Assembly: GCA_037893245.1 (NCBI GenBank)
Contig: JBAIAA010000094.1
Location: forward strand, 682,001 to 746,000
Direction of reading: 5' to 3'
Length of the DNA: 64,000 nt
From: Crossaster papposus
Taxonomy: Eukaryota; Echinodermata; Asteroidea; Velatida; Solasteridae
Below the pieces are notes generated by a model that saw only the letters and a list, made by a program, of their open reading frames with translations, had not been told where the DNA came from and searched no databases. The position numbers and the translations under genes are program-made. The number at the start of each line of letters is the position of its first letter. The first letter of the stretch is position 1. Positions 11,862-24,800 of this stretch are shown in pieces.

Positions 11862-14800
11862 ATGTCGAGCTGGTGAGTGTCTCTTCATTCTCAAACAACG
11901 TTGAGGTTCGCAGCTCAGATATAAGTCGAGAAAACTATCCTCATTCGCAGCCCTGTTTTCTTATGTGTATCTATGTACACGTGTATTGGCGCATGGGCCT
12001 GGGTCGCCAGTGCCCTGACGCACGAGTCTCACAGTTTGGGTTCTTTCCATTGAGAAATTTGGCAATAATTTGGCTCAGATGTCGAGCTGGTGAGTAACGC
12101 TTCATTCTCGAACAACGTTGAGGTTCCCAGCTAAGATATAAGTCGAGAAAATAATCCTCATTCGCAGCCACCTTTTCTGATGTGTATGTTTGTACACGTG
12201 TATTGCCGCATAGGCCTATGCCGCCAGTGGCCTGACGCATGAATCTCACAGTTTGGGTTCTTTCCATTGAGAAATGTTGGCAATATTTTGTCTAAGATGT
12301 CGAGCTGGTGAATGTCTCTTCATTCTCGAACAACGTTGAGGTTCGCAGCTCAGATATAAGTCGAGAAAATTATCCTCATTCGCAGCCACCTTTTCTTATG
12401 TGTATGTTTGTACACGTGTATTGCCGCATAGGCCTATGCCGCCAGTGGCCTGACACATGAGTCTCACGGTTTGGGTTGTTTCCAGTGAGAAGTTTGGCAA
12501 TATGTTGGCTCAGATGTCGAGCTGGTGAGTGTCTCTTCATTGTCGAACAACGTTGAGGTACGCAGCTCAGATATAAGTCGAGAAAATTATCCTCATTCGC
12601 AGCCATGTTTTCTTATGTGTATCTATGTACACGTGTATTGCCGCATTGGCCTAGGTCGCCAGTGCCCTGACGCATGAGTCTCACAGTTTGGGTTCTTTCC
12701 ATTGAGAAATTTGGCAATATTTTGGCTCAGATGTCGAGCTGGTGAGTATCTCTTCATTCTCGAACAACGTTGAGGTTCCCAGCTAAGATTTAAGTCGAGA
12801 AAATAATCCTCATTCGCAGCCACTTTTTCTGATGTGTATGTTTGTACACGTGTATTGCCGCATAGGCCTATGCCGCCAGTGGCCTGACGCAGGAATCTCA
12901 CAGTTTGGGTTCTTTTCCAGTGAAAAGTTTGGCAATATTTTGGCTCAGATGTTGAGCTGGTGAGTGTCTCTTCATTCTCGAACAACGTTGAGGTTCGCAG
13001 CTCAGATATAAGTCGAGAAAATTATCCTCATTCGCAGCCATGTTTTCTTATGTGTATCTATGTACACGTGTATTGCCGCATTGGCCTATGTCGCCAGTGC
13101 CCTAACGCATGAGTCTCTCAGTTTGGGTTCTTTCCATTGAGAAATTTTGCAATAGTTTGGCTCAGATGTCGAGCTGGTGAGTGTCTCTTCATTCTCGAAC
13201 AACGTTGAGGTTCGCAGCTCAAATATAAGTCGAGAAAATTATCCTCATTCGCAGCCACCTTTTCTGATGTGTATGTTTGTACACTTGTATTGCCGCATAG
13301 GCCTATGCCGTCAGTGCCCTGACGCATGGGTCTCACGGTTTGGTTTTTTTCCAGTGAGAAATTTGGCAATATGTTGGCTCCGATGTCGAGCTGGTGAGTG
13401 TTCGTTCATTCTCGAACAACGTTGAGGTTCGCAGCTCAGATATAAGTCGAGAAAATTATCCTCATTCGCAGCCATGTTTTCTTATGTGTATCTATGTACA
13501 CGTGTATTGCCGCATTGGCCTAGGTCGCCAGTGCCCGGACGCATGAGTCTCGCAGTTTGGGTTCTTTCCATTGAGAAATTTGGCAATATTTTGTCTAAGA
13601 TGTCGAGCTGGTGAATGTCTCTTCATTCTCGAACAACGTTGAGGTTCGCAGCTCAGATATAAGTCGAGAAAATTATCCTCATTCGCAGCCACCTTTTCTT
13701 ATGTGTTTGTTTGTACACGTGTATTGCCGCATAGGCCTATGTCGCCAGTGCCCTGACGCATGGGTATCACAGTTTGGGTTCTTTCCAGTGGGAAATTTGG
13801 CAATATTTTGGCTCAGATGTCGAGCTGGTGAGTATCTCTTCATTCTCGAACAACGTTGAGGTTCCCAGCTGAGATTTAAGTCGAGAAAATAATCCTCATT
13901 CGCAGCCACCTTTTCTGATGTGTATGTTTGTACACGTGTATTGCCGCATAGGCCTATGCCGCCAGTGGCCTGACGCATGAATCTCACAGTTTGGGTTCTT
14001 TCCATTGAGAAATTTTGGCAATATTTTGTCTAAGATGTCGAGCTGGTGAATGTCTCTTCATTCTCGAACAACGTTGAGGTTCGCAGCTCAGATATAAGTC
14101 GAGAAAATTATCCTCATTCGCAGCCACCTTTTCTTATGTGTATGTTTGTACACGTGTATTGCCGCATAGGCCTATGCCGCCAGTGGCCTGACACATGAGT
14201 CTCACGGTTTGGGTTGTTTCCAGTGAGAAGTTTGGCAATATGTTGGCTCAGATGTCGAGCTGGTGAGTGTCTCTTCATTGTCGAACAACGTTGATGTACG
14301 CAGCTCAGATATAAGTCGAGAAAATTATCCTCATTCGCAGCCATGTTTTCTTATGTGTATCTATGTACACGTGTATTGCCGCATTGGCCTAGGTCGCCAG
14401 TGCCCTGACGCATGAGTCTCACAGTTTGGGTTCTTTCCATTGAGAAATTTGGCAATATTTTGGCTCAGATGTCGAGCTGGTGAGTATCTCTTCATTCTCG
14501 AACAACGTTGAGGTTCCCAGCTAAGATTTAAGTCGAGAAAATAATCCTCATTCGCAGCCACTTTTTCTGATGTGTATGTTTGTACACGTGTATTGCCGCA
14601 TAGTCCTATGCCGCCAGTGGCCTGACGCAGGAATCTCACGGTTTGGGTTCTTTTCCAGTGAGAAGTTTGGCAATATTTTGGCTCAGATGTCGAGCTGGTG
14701 AGTGTCTCTTCATTCTCGAACAACGTTGAGGTTCGCAGCTCAAATATAAGTCGAGAAAATTATCCTCATTCGCAGCCATGTTTTCTTATGTGTATCTATG

Positions 14801-17800
14801 TACACGTGTATTGGCGCATGGGCCTATGTCGCCAGTGCCCTGACGCACGAGTCTCACAGTTTGGGTTCTTTCCATTGAGAAATTTGGCAATATGTTGGCT
14901 CAGATGTCGAGCTGGTGAGTATCTCTTCATTCTCGAACAACGTTGAGGTTCCCAGCTGAGATTTAAGTCCAGAAAATAATCCTCATTCGCAGCCACTTTT
15001 TCTGATGTGTATGTTTGTACACGTGTATTGCCGCATAGGCCTATGCCGCCAGTGGCCTGACGCAGGAATCTCACAGTTTGGGTTCTTTCCATTGAGAAAT
15101 TTGGCAATATTTTGTCTAAGATGTCGAGCTGGTGAGTGTCTCTTCATTCTCAAACAACGTTGAGGTTCGCAGCTCAGATATAAGTCGAGAAAACTATCCT
15201 CATTCGCAGCCCTGTTTTCTTATGTGTATCTATGTACACGTGTATTGGCGCATGGGCCTGGGTCGCCAGTGCCCTGACGCACGAGTCTCACAGTTTGGGT
15301 TCTTTCCATTGAGAAATTTGGCAATAATTTGGCTCAGATGTCGAGCTGGTGAGCAACGCTTCATTCTCGAACAACGTTGAGGTTCCCAGCTAAGATATAA
15401 GTCGAGAAAATAATCCTCATTCGCAGCCACCTTTTCTGATGTGTATGTTTGTACACGTGTATTGCCGCATAGGCCTATGCCGCCAGTGGCCTGACGCATG
15501 AATCTCACAGTTTGGGTTCTTTCCATTGATAAATTTTGGCAATATTTTGTCTAAGATGTCGAGCTGGTGAATGTCTCTTCATTCTCGAACAACGTTGAGG
15601 TTCGCAGCTCAGATATAAGTCGAGAAAATTATCCTCATTCGCAGCCACCTTTTCTTATGTGTATGTTTATACACGTGTATTGCCGCATAGGCCTATGCCG
15701 CCAGTGGCCTGACACATGAGTCTCACGGTTTGGGTTGTTTCCAGTGAGAAGTTTGGCAATATGTTGGCTCAGATGTCGAGCTGGTGAGTGTCTCTTCATT
15801 GTCGAACAACGTTGAGGTACGCAGCTCAGATATAAGTCGAGAAAATTATCCTCATTCGCAGCCATGTTTTCTTATGTGTATCTATGTACACGTGTATTGC
15901 CGCATTGGCCTAGGTCGCCAGTGCCCTGACGCATCAGTCTCACAGTTTGGGTTCTTTCCATTGAGAAATTTGGCAATATTTTGGCTCAGATGTCGAGCTG
16001 GTGAGTATCTCTTCATTCTCGAACAACGTTGAGGTTCCCAGCTAAGATTTAAGTCGAGAAAATAATCCTCATTCGCAGCCACTTTTTCTGATGTGTATGT
16101 TTGTACACGTGTATTGCCGCATAGGCCTATGCCGCCAGTGGCCTGACGCAGGAATCTCACAGTTTGGGTTCTTTTCCAGTGAAAAGTTTGGCAATATTTT
16201 GGCTCAGATGTTGAGCTGGTGAGTGTCTCTTCATTCTCGAACAACGTTGAGGTTCGCAGCTCAGATATAAGTCGAGAAAATTATCCTCATTCGCAGCCAT
16301 GTTTTCTTATGTGTATCTATGTACACGTGTATTGCCGCATTGGCCTATGTCGCCAGTGCCCTAACGCATGAGTCTCTCAGTTTGGGTTCTTTCCATTGAG
16401 AAATTTTGCAATAGTTTGGCTCAGATGTCGAGCTGGTGAGTGTCTCTTCATTCTCGAACAACGTTGAGGTTCGCAGCTCAAATATAAGTCGAGAAAATTA
16501 TCCTCATTCGCAGCCACCTTTTCTGATGTGTATGTTTGTACACTTGTATTGCCGCATAGGCCTATGCCGTCAGTGCCCTGACGCATGGGTCTCACGGTTT
16601 GGTTTTTTTCCAGTGAGAAATTTGGCAATATGTTGGCTCCGATGTCGAGCTGGTGAGTGTTCGTTCATTCTCGAACAACGTTGAGGTTCGCAGCTCAGAT
16701 ATAAGTCGAGAAAATTATCCTCATTCGCAGCCATGTTTTCTTATGTGTATCTATGTACACGTGTATTGCCGCATTGGCCTAGGTCGCCAGTGCCCGGACG
16801 CATGAGTCTCACAGTTTGGGTTCTTTCCATTGAGAAATTTGGCAATATTTTGTCTAAGATGTCGAGCTGGTGAATGTCTCTTCATTCTCGAACAACGTTG
16901 AGGTTCGCAGCTCAGATATAAGTCGAGAAAATTATCCTCATTCGCAGCCACCTTTTCTTATGTGTTTGTTTGTACACGTGTATTGCCGCATAGGCCTATG
17001 TCGCCAGTGCCCTGACGCATGGGTATCACAGTTTGGGTTCTTTCCAGTGGGAAATTTGGCAATATTTTGGCTCAGATGTCGAGCTGGTGAGTATCTCTTC
17101 ATTCTCGAACAACGTTGAGGTTCCCAGCTGAGATTTAAGTCGAGAAAATAATCCTCATTCGCAGCCACCTTTTCTGATGTGTATGTTTGTACACGTGTAT
17201 TGCCGCATAGGCCTATGCCGACAGTGGCCTGACGCATGAATCTCACAGTTTGGGTTCTTTCCATTGAGAAATTTTGGCAATATTTTGTCTAAGATGTCGA
17301 GCTGGTGAATGTCTCTTCATTCTCGAACAACGTTGAGGTTCGCAGCTCAGATATAAGTCGAGAAAATTATCCTCATTCGCAGCCACCTTTTCTTATGTGT
17401 ATGTTTGTACACGTGTATTGCCGCATAGGCCTATGCCGCCAGTGGCCTGACACATGAGTCTCACGGTTTGGGTTGTTTCCAGTGAGAAGTTTGGCAATAT
17501 GTTGGCTCAGATGTCGAGCTGGTGAGTGTCTCTTCATTGTCGAACAACGTTGATGTACGCAGCTCAGATATAAGTCGAGAAAATTATCCTCATTCGCAGC
17601 CATGTTTTCTTATGTGTATCTATGTACACGTGTATTGCCGCATTGGCCTAGGTCGCCAGTGCCCTGACGCATGAGTCTCACAGTTTGGGTTCTTTCCATT
17701 GAGAAATTTGGCAATATTTTGGCTCAGATGTCGAGCTGGTGAGTATCTCTTCATTCTCGAACAACGTTGAGGTTCCCAGCTAAGATTTAAGTCGAGAAAA

Positions 17801-18853
17801 TAATCCTCATTCGCAGCCACTTTTTCTGATGTGTATGTTTGTACACGTGTATTGCCGCATAGTCCTATGCCGCCAGTGGCCTGACGCAGGAATCTCACGG
17901 TTTGGGTTCTTTTCCAGTGAGAAGTTTGGCAATATTTTGGCTCAGATGTCGAGCTGGTGAGTGTCTCTTCATTCTCGAACAACGTTGAGGTTCGCAGCTC
18001 AAATATAAGTCGAGAAAATTATCCTCATTCGCAGCCATGTTTTCTTATGTGTATCTATGTACACGTGTATTGGCGCATGGGCCTATGTCGCCAGTGCCCT
18101 GACGCACGAGTCTCACAGTTTGGGTTCTTTCCATTGAGAAATTTGGCAATATGTTGGCTCAGATGTCGAGCTGGTGAGTATCTCTTCATTCTCGAACAAC
18201 GTTGAGGTTCCCAGCTGAGATTTAAGTCGAGAAAATAATCCTCATTCGCAGCCACTTTTTCTGATGTGTATGTTTGTACACGTGTATTGCCGCATAGGCC
18301 TATGCCGCCAGTGGCCTGACGCAGGAATCTCACAGTTTGGGTTCTTTCCATTGAGAAATTTGGCAATATTTTGTCTAAGATGTCGAGCTGGTGAGTGTCT
18401 CTTCATTCTCAAACAACGTTGAGGTTCGCAGCTCAGATATAAGTCGAGAAAACTATCCTCATTCGCAGCCCTGTTTTCTTATGTGTATCTATGTACACGT
18501 GTATTGGCGCATGGGCCTGGGTCGCCAGTGCCCTGACGCACGAGTCTCACAGTTTGGGTTCTTTCCATTGAGAAATTTGGCAATAATTTGGCTCAGATGT
18601 CGAGCTGGTGAGCAACGCTTCATTCTCGAACAACGTTGAGGTTCCCAGCTAAGATATAAGTCGAGAAAATAATCCTCATTCGCAGCCACCTTTTCTGATG
18701 TGTATGTTTGTACACGTGTATTGCCGCATAGGCCTATGCCGCCAGTGGCCTGACGCATGAATCTCACAGTTTGGGTTCTTTCCATTGATAAATTTTGGCA
18801 ATATTTTGTCTAAGATGTCGAGCTGGTGAATGTCTCTTCATTCTCGAACAACG
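11862..18853. repeat. Fifteen-monomer HOR, period 3259 bp
   Basis: Tandem copies about 11862–15120 and 15121–18379, with a partial third to about 18853. The unit is 15 x 217 plus 4. Shared rare variants include GCCCTAACGCATGAGTCTCTC, TTTTGCAATAGTTTGG, GCATGGGTATCACAG, TCCAGTGAAAAG and GAGC/TAACGCTTC. The first copy has GTGAGTAACGC and the second GTGAGCAACGC, so the second probably seeded later amplification. Confidence 0.85.
13355..13393 (+). other. Mini-exon-like segment in a satellite monomer (example)
   Basis: This 39-nt segment is preceded by CTCAC and GGTTTGGTTTTTTTCCAG, a branch-point-like pentamer and pyrimidine tract ending in AG. It is followed by GTGAGTG, a close match to the U1 5' splice consensus. 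The same layout recurs in many monomers, for example 42030–42068. The length is 13 codons, so chained copies would keep frame, and one frame lacks stops. Splicing is not demonstrated, and many monomers have CCATTG in place of CCAGTG, which destroys the AG. Confidence 0.35.
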
Positions 18854-19380
18854 TTGAGGTTCCCAGCTAAGATATAAGTCGAGAAAATAATCCTCATTCG
18901 CAGCCACCTTTTCTGATGTGTATGTTTGTACACGTGTATTGCCGCATAGGCCTATGCCGCCAGTGGCCTGACACATGAGTCTCACGGTTTGGGTTGTTTC
19001 CAGTGAGAAGTTTGGCAATATGTTGGCTCAGATGTCGAGCTGGTGAGTGTCTCTTCATTCTCGAACAACGTTGAGGTACGCAGCTCAGATATAAGTCGAG
19101 AAAATTATCCTCATTCGCAGCCATGTTTTCTTATGTGTATCTATGTACACGTGTATTGCCGCATTGGCCTAGGTCGCCAGTGCCCTGACGCATGAGTCTC
19201 ACAGTTTGGGTTCTTTCCATTGAGAAATTTGGCAATATTTTGGCTCAGATGTCGAGCTGGTGAGTATCTCTTCATTCTCGAACAACGTTGAGGTTCCCAG
19301 CTAAGATTTAAGTCGAGAAAATAATCCTCATTCGCAGCCACTTTTTCTGATGTGTATGTTTGTACACGTGTATTGCCGCA
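13960..19380. repeat. 5.4-kb satellite segment repeated at about 21565–26985 (offset 7605)
   Basis: A block of about 5.4 kb, containing parts of the 3259- and 1521-bp HORs, is repeated nearly identically 7605 bp downstream. Private variants are retained, including AAGTCCAGAAAATAATCC at 14966 and 22571, TGTTTATACACG at 15666 and 23271, and TATGCCGACAGTGG at 17214 and 24819. It is a large recent segmental duplication within the satellite. Confidence 0.85.
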
Positions 19381-20900
19381 TAGTCCTATGCCGCCAGTGG
19401 CCTGACGCAGGAATCTCACGGTTTGGGTTCTTTTCCAGTGAGAAGTTTGGCAATATTTTGGCTCAGATGTCGAGCTGGTGAGTGTCTCTTCATTCTCGAA
19501 CAACGTTGAGGTTCGCAGCTCAAATATAAGTCGAGAAAATTATCCTCATTCGCAGCCATGTTTTCTTATGTGTATCTATGTACACGTGTATTGGCGCATG
19601 GGCCTATGTCGCCAGTGCCCTGACGCACGAGTCTCACAGTTTGGGTTCTTTCCATTGAGAAATTTGGCAATATGTTGGCTCAGATGTCGAGCTGGTGAGT
19701 ATCTCTTCATTCTCGAACAACGTTGAGGTTCCCAGCTGAGATTTAAGTCGAGAAAATAATCCTCATTCGCAGCCACTTTTTCTGATGTGTATGTTTGTAC
19801 ACGTGTATTGCCGCATAGGCCTATGCCGCCAGTGGCCTGACGCAGGAATCTCACAGTTTGGGTTCTTTCCATTGAGAAATTTGGCAATATTTTGTCTAAG
19901 ATGTCGAGCTGGTGAGTGTCTCTTCATTCTCAAACAACGTTGAGGTTCGCAGCTCAGATATAAGTCGAGAAAACTATCCTCATTCGCAGCCCTGTTTTCT
20001 TATGTGTATCTATGTACACGTGTATTGGCGCATGGGCCTGGGTCGCCAGTGCCCTGACGCACGAGTCTCACAGTTTGGGTTCTTTCCATTGAGAAATTTG
20101 GCAATAATTTGGCTCAGATGTCGAGCTGGTGAGCAACGCTTCATTCTCGAACAACGTTGAGGTTCCCAGCTAAGATATAAGTCGAGAAAATAATCCTCAT
20201 TCGCAGCCACCTTTTCTGATGTGTATGTTTGTACACGTGTATTGCCGCATAGGCCTATGCCGCCAGTGGCCTGACGCATGAATCTCACAGTTTGGGTTCT
20301 TTCCATTGATAAATTTTGGCAATATTTTGTCTAAGATGTCGAGCTGGTGAATGTCTCTTCATTCTCGAACAACGTTGAGGTTCCCAGCTAAGATATAAGT
20401 CGAGAAAATAATCCTCATTCGCAGCCACCTTTTCTGATGTGTATGTTTGTACACGTGTATTGCCGCATAGGCCTATGCCGCCAGTGGCCTGACACATGAG
20501 TCTCACGGTTTGGGTTGTTTCCAGTGAGAAGTTTGGCAATATGTTGGCTCAGATGTCGAGCTGGTGAGTGTCTCTTCATTCTCGAACAACGTTGAGGTAC
20601 GCAGCTCAGATATAAGTCGAGAAAATTATCCTCATTCGCAGCCATGTTTTCTTATGTGTATCTATGTACACGTGTATTGCCGCATTGGCCTAGGTCGCCA
20701 GTGCCCTGACGCATGAGTCTCACAGTTTGGGTTCTTTCCATTGAGAAATTTGGCAATATTTTGGCTCAGATGTCGAGCTGGTGAGTATCTCTTCATTCTC
20801 GAACAACGTTGAGGTTCCCAGCTAAGATTTAAGTCGAGAAAATAATCCTCATTCGCAGCCACTTTTTCTGATGTGTATGTTTGTACACGTGTATTGCCGC
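17551..20900. repeat. Seven-monomer HOR, period 1521 bp
   Basis: About 2.2 copies of a seven-monomer block (7 x 217 plus 2). Diagnostic variants repeated at this spacing include GCATAGTCCTATG, GTGAGCAACGCTTC, CATTGATAAATTTTGG and the GGCCTGACACATGAG type. The same 1521-bp unit explains two larger offsets further right, 6084 (4 x 1521) and 7605 (5 x 1521). Confidence 0.85.
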
Positions 20901-21885
20901 ATAGGCCTATGCCGCCAGTGGCCTGACGCAGGAATCTCACAGTTTGGGTTCTTTTCCAGTGAAAAGTTTGGCAATATTTTGGCTCAGATGTCGAGCTGGT
21001 GAGTGTCTCTTCATTCTCGAACAACGTTGAGGTTCGCAGCTCAAATATAAGTCGAGAAAATTATCCTCATTCGCAGCCATGTTTTCTTATGTGTATCTAT
21101 GTACACGTGTATTGGCGCATGGGCCTATGTCGCCAGTGCCCTGACGCACGAGTCTCACAGTTTGGGTTCTTTCCATTGAGAAATTTGGCAATAATTTGGC
21201 TCAGATGTCGAGCTGGTGAGTATCTCTTCATTCTCGAACAACGTTGAGGTTCGCAGCTCAAATATAAGTCGAGAAAATTATCCTCATTCGCAGCCACCTT
21301 TTCTTATGTGTTTGTTTGTACACGTGTATTGCCGCATAGGCCTATGTCGCCAGTGCCCTGACGCATGGGTCTCACAGTTTGGGTTCTTTCCAGTGGGAAA
21401 TTTGGCAATATTTTGGCTCAGATGTCGAGCTGGTGAGTATCTTTTCATTCTCGAACAACGTTGAGGTTCCCAGCTAAGATATAAGTCGAGAAAATAATCC
21501 TCATTCGCAGCCACCTTTTCTGATGTGTATGTTTGTACACGTGTATGGCCGCATAGGCCTATGCCGCCAGTGGCCTGACGCATGAATCTCACAGTTTGGG
21601 TTCTTTCCATTGAGAAATTTTGGCAATATTTTGTCTAAGATGTCGAGCTGGTGAATGTCTCTTCATTCTCGAACAACGTTGAGGTTCGCAGCTCAGATAT
21701 AAGTCGAGAAAATTATCCTCATTCGCAGCCACCTTTTCTTATGTGTATGTTTGTACACGTGTATTGCCGCATAGGCCTATGCCGCCAGTGGCCTGACACA
21801 TGAGTCTCACGGTTTGGGTTGTTTCCAGTGAGAAGTTTGGCAATATGTTGGCTCAGATGTCGAGCTGGTGAGTGTCTCTTCATTG
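19072..21885. repeat. 2.8-kb satellite segment repeated at about 25156–27969 (offset 6084)
   Basis: The stretch matches the sequence 6084 bp downstream, four times the 1521-bp unit. Shared variants include GTGTATGGCCGCATAGG, GTATCTTTTCATTC and TTTTCCAGTGAAAAGTTTGG. It overlaps the 7605-bp duplication, so the two duplications are successive and not independent. Confidence 0.82.
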
Positions 21886-24800
21886 TCGAACAACGTTGAT
21901 GTACGCAGCTCAGATATAAGTCGAGAAAATTATCCTCATTCGCAGCCATGTTTTCTTATGTGTATCTATGTACACGTGTATTGCCGCATTGGCCTAGGTC
22001 GCCAGTGCCCTGACGCATGAGTCTCACAGTTTGGGTTCTTTCCATTGAGAAATTTGGCAATATTTTGGCTCAGATGTCGAGCTGGTGAGTATCTCTTCAT
22101 TCTCGAACAACGTTGAGGTTCCCAGCTAAGATTTAAGTCGAGAAAATAATCCTCATTCGCAGCCACTTTTTCTGATGTGTATGTTTGTACACGTGTATTG
22201 CCGCATAGTCCTATGCCGCCAGTGGCCTGACGCAGGAATCTCACGGTTTGGGTTCTTTTCCAGTGAGAAGTTTGGCAATATTTTGGCTCAGATGTCGAGC
22301 TGGTGAGTGTCTCTTCATTCTCGAACAACGTTGAGGTTCGCAGCTCAAATATAAGTCGAGAAAATTATCCTCATTCGCAGCCATGTTTTCTTATGTGTAT
22401 CTATGTACACGTGTATTGGCGCATGGGCCTATGTCGCCAGTGCCCTGACGCACGAGTCTCACAGTTTGGGTTCTTTCCATTGAGAAATTTGGCAATATGT
22501 TGGCTCAGATGTCGAGCTGGTGAGTATCTCTTCATTCTCGAACAACGTTGAGGTTCCCAGCTGAGATTTAAGTCCAGAAAATAATCCTCATTCGCAGCCA
22601 CTTTTTCTGATGTGTATGTTTGTACACGTGTATTGCCGCATAGGCCTATGCCGCCAGTGGCCTGACGCAGGAATCTCACAGTTTGGGTTCTTTCCATTGA
22701 GAAATTTGGCAATATTTTGTCTAAGATGTCGAGCTGGTGAGTGTCTCTTCATTCTCAAACAACGTTGAGGTTCGCAGCTCAGATATAAGTCGAGAAAACT
22801 ATCCTCATTCGCAGCCCTGTTTTCTTATGTGTATCTATGTACACGTGTATTGGCGCATGGGCCTGGGTCGCCAGTGCCCTGACGCACGAGTCTCACAGTT
22901 TGGGTTCTTTCCATTGAGAAATTTGGCAATAATTTGGCTCAGATGTCGAGCTGGTGAGCAACGCTTCATTCTCGAACAACGTTGAGGTTCCCAGCTAAGA
23001 TATAAGTCGAGAAAATAATCCTCATTCGCAGCCACCTTTTCTGATGTGTATGTTTGTACACGTGTATTGCCGCATAGGCCTATGCCGCCAGTGGCCTGAC
23101 GCATGAATCTCACAGTTTGGGTTCTTTCCATTGATAAATTTTGGCAATATTTTGTCTAAGATGTCGAGCTGGTGAATGTCTCTTCATTCTCGAACAACGT
23201 TGAGGTTCGCAGCTCAGATATAAGTCGAGAAAATTATCCTCATTCGCAGCCACCTTTTCTTATGTGTATGTTTATACACGTGTATTGCCGCATAGGCCTA
23301 TGCCGCCAGTGGCCTGACACATGAGTCTCACGGTTTGGGTTGTTTCCAGTGAGAAGTTTGGCAATATGTTGGCTCAGATGTCGAGCTGGTGAGTGTCTCT
23401 TCATTGTCGAACAACGTTGAGGTACGCAGCTCAGATATAAGTCGAGAAAATTATCCTCATTCGCAGCCATGTTTTCTTATGTGTATCTATGTACACGTGT
23501 ATTGCCGCATTGGCCTAGGTCGCCAGTGCCCTGACGCATGAGTCTCACAGTTTGGGTTCTTTCCATTGAGAAATTTGGCAATATTTTGGCTCAGATGTCG
23601 AGCTGGTGAGTATCTCTTCATTCTCGAACAACGTTGAGGTTCCCAGCTAAGATTTAAGTCGAGAAAATAATCCTCATTCGCAGCCACTTTTTCTGATGTG
23701 TATGTTTGTACACGTGTATTGCCGCATAGGCCTATGCCGCCAGTGGCCTGACGCAGGAATCTCACAGTTTGGGTTCTTTTCCAGTGAAAAGTTTGGCAAT
23801 ATTTTGGCTCAGATGTTGAGCTGGTGAGTGTCTCTTCATTCTCGAACAACGTTGAGGTTCGCAGCTCAGATATAAGTCGAGAAAATTATCCTCATTCGCA
23901 GCCATGTTTTCTTATGTGTATCTATGTACACGTGTATTGCCGCATTGGCCTATGTCGCCAGTGCCCTAACGCATGAGTCTCTCAGTTTGGGTTCTTTCCA
24001 TTGAGAAATTTTGCAATAGTTTGGCTCAGATGTCGAGCTGGTGAGTGTCTCTTCATTCTCGAACAACGTTGAGGTTCGCAGCTCAAATATAAGTCGAGAA
24101 AATTATCCTCATTCGCAGCCACCTTTTCTGATGTGTATGTTTGTACACTTGTATTGCCGCATAGGCCTATGCCGTCAGTGCCCTGACGCATGGGTCTCAC
24201 GGTTTGGTTTTTTTCCAGTGAGAAATTTGGCAATATGTTGGCTCCGATGTCGAGCTGGTGAGTGTTCGTTCATTCTCGAACAACGTTGAGGTTCGCAGCT
24301 CAGATATAAGTCGAGAAAATTATCCTCATTCGCAGCCATGTTTTCTTATGTGTATCTATGTACACGTGTATTGCCGCATTGGCCTAGGTCGCCAGTGCCC
24401 GGACGCATGAGTCTCACAGTTTGGGTTCTTTCCATTGAGAAATTTGGCAATATTTTGTCTAAGATGTCGAGCTGGTGAATGTCTCTTCATTCTCGAACAA
24501 CGTTGAGGTTCGCAGCTCAGATATAAGTCGAGAAAATTATCCTCATTCGCAGCCACCTTTTCTTATGTGTTTGTTTGTACACGTGTATTGCCGCATAGGC
24601 CTATGTCGCCAGTGCCCTGACGCATGGGTATCACAGTTTGGGTTCTTTCCAGTGGGAAATTTGGCAATATTTTGGCTCAGATGTCGAGCTGGTGAGTATC
24701 TCTTCATTCTCGAACAACGTTGAGGTTCCCAGCTGAGATTTAAGTCGAGAAAATAATCCTCATTCGCAGCCACCTTTTCTGATGTGTATGTTTGTACACG

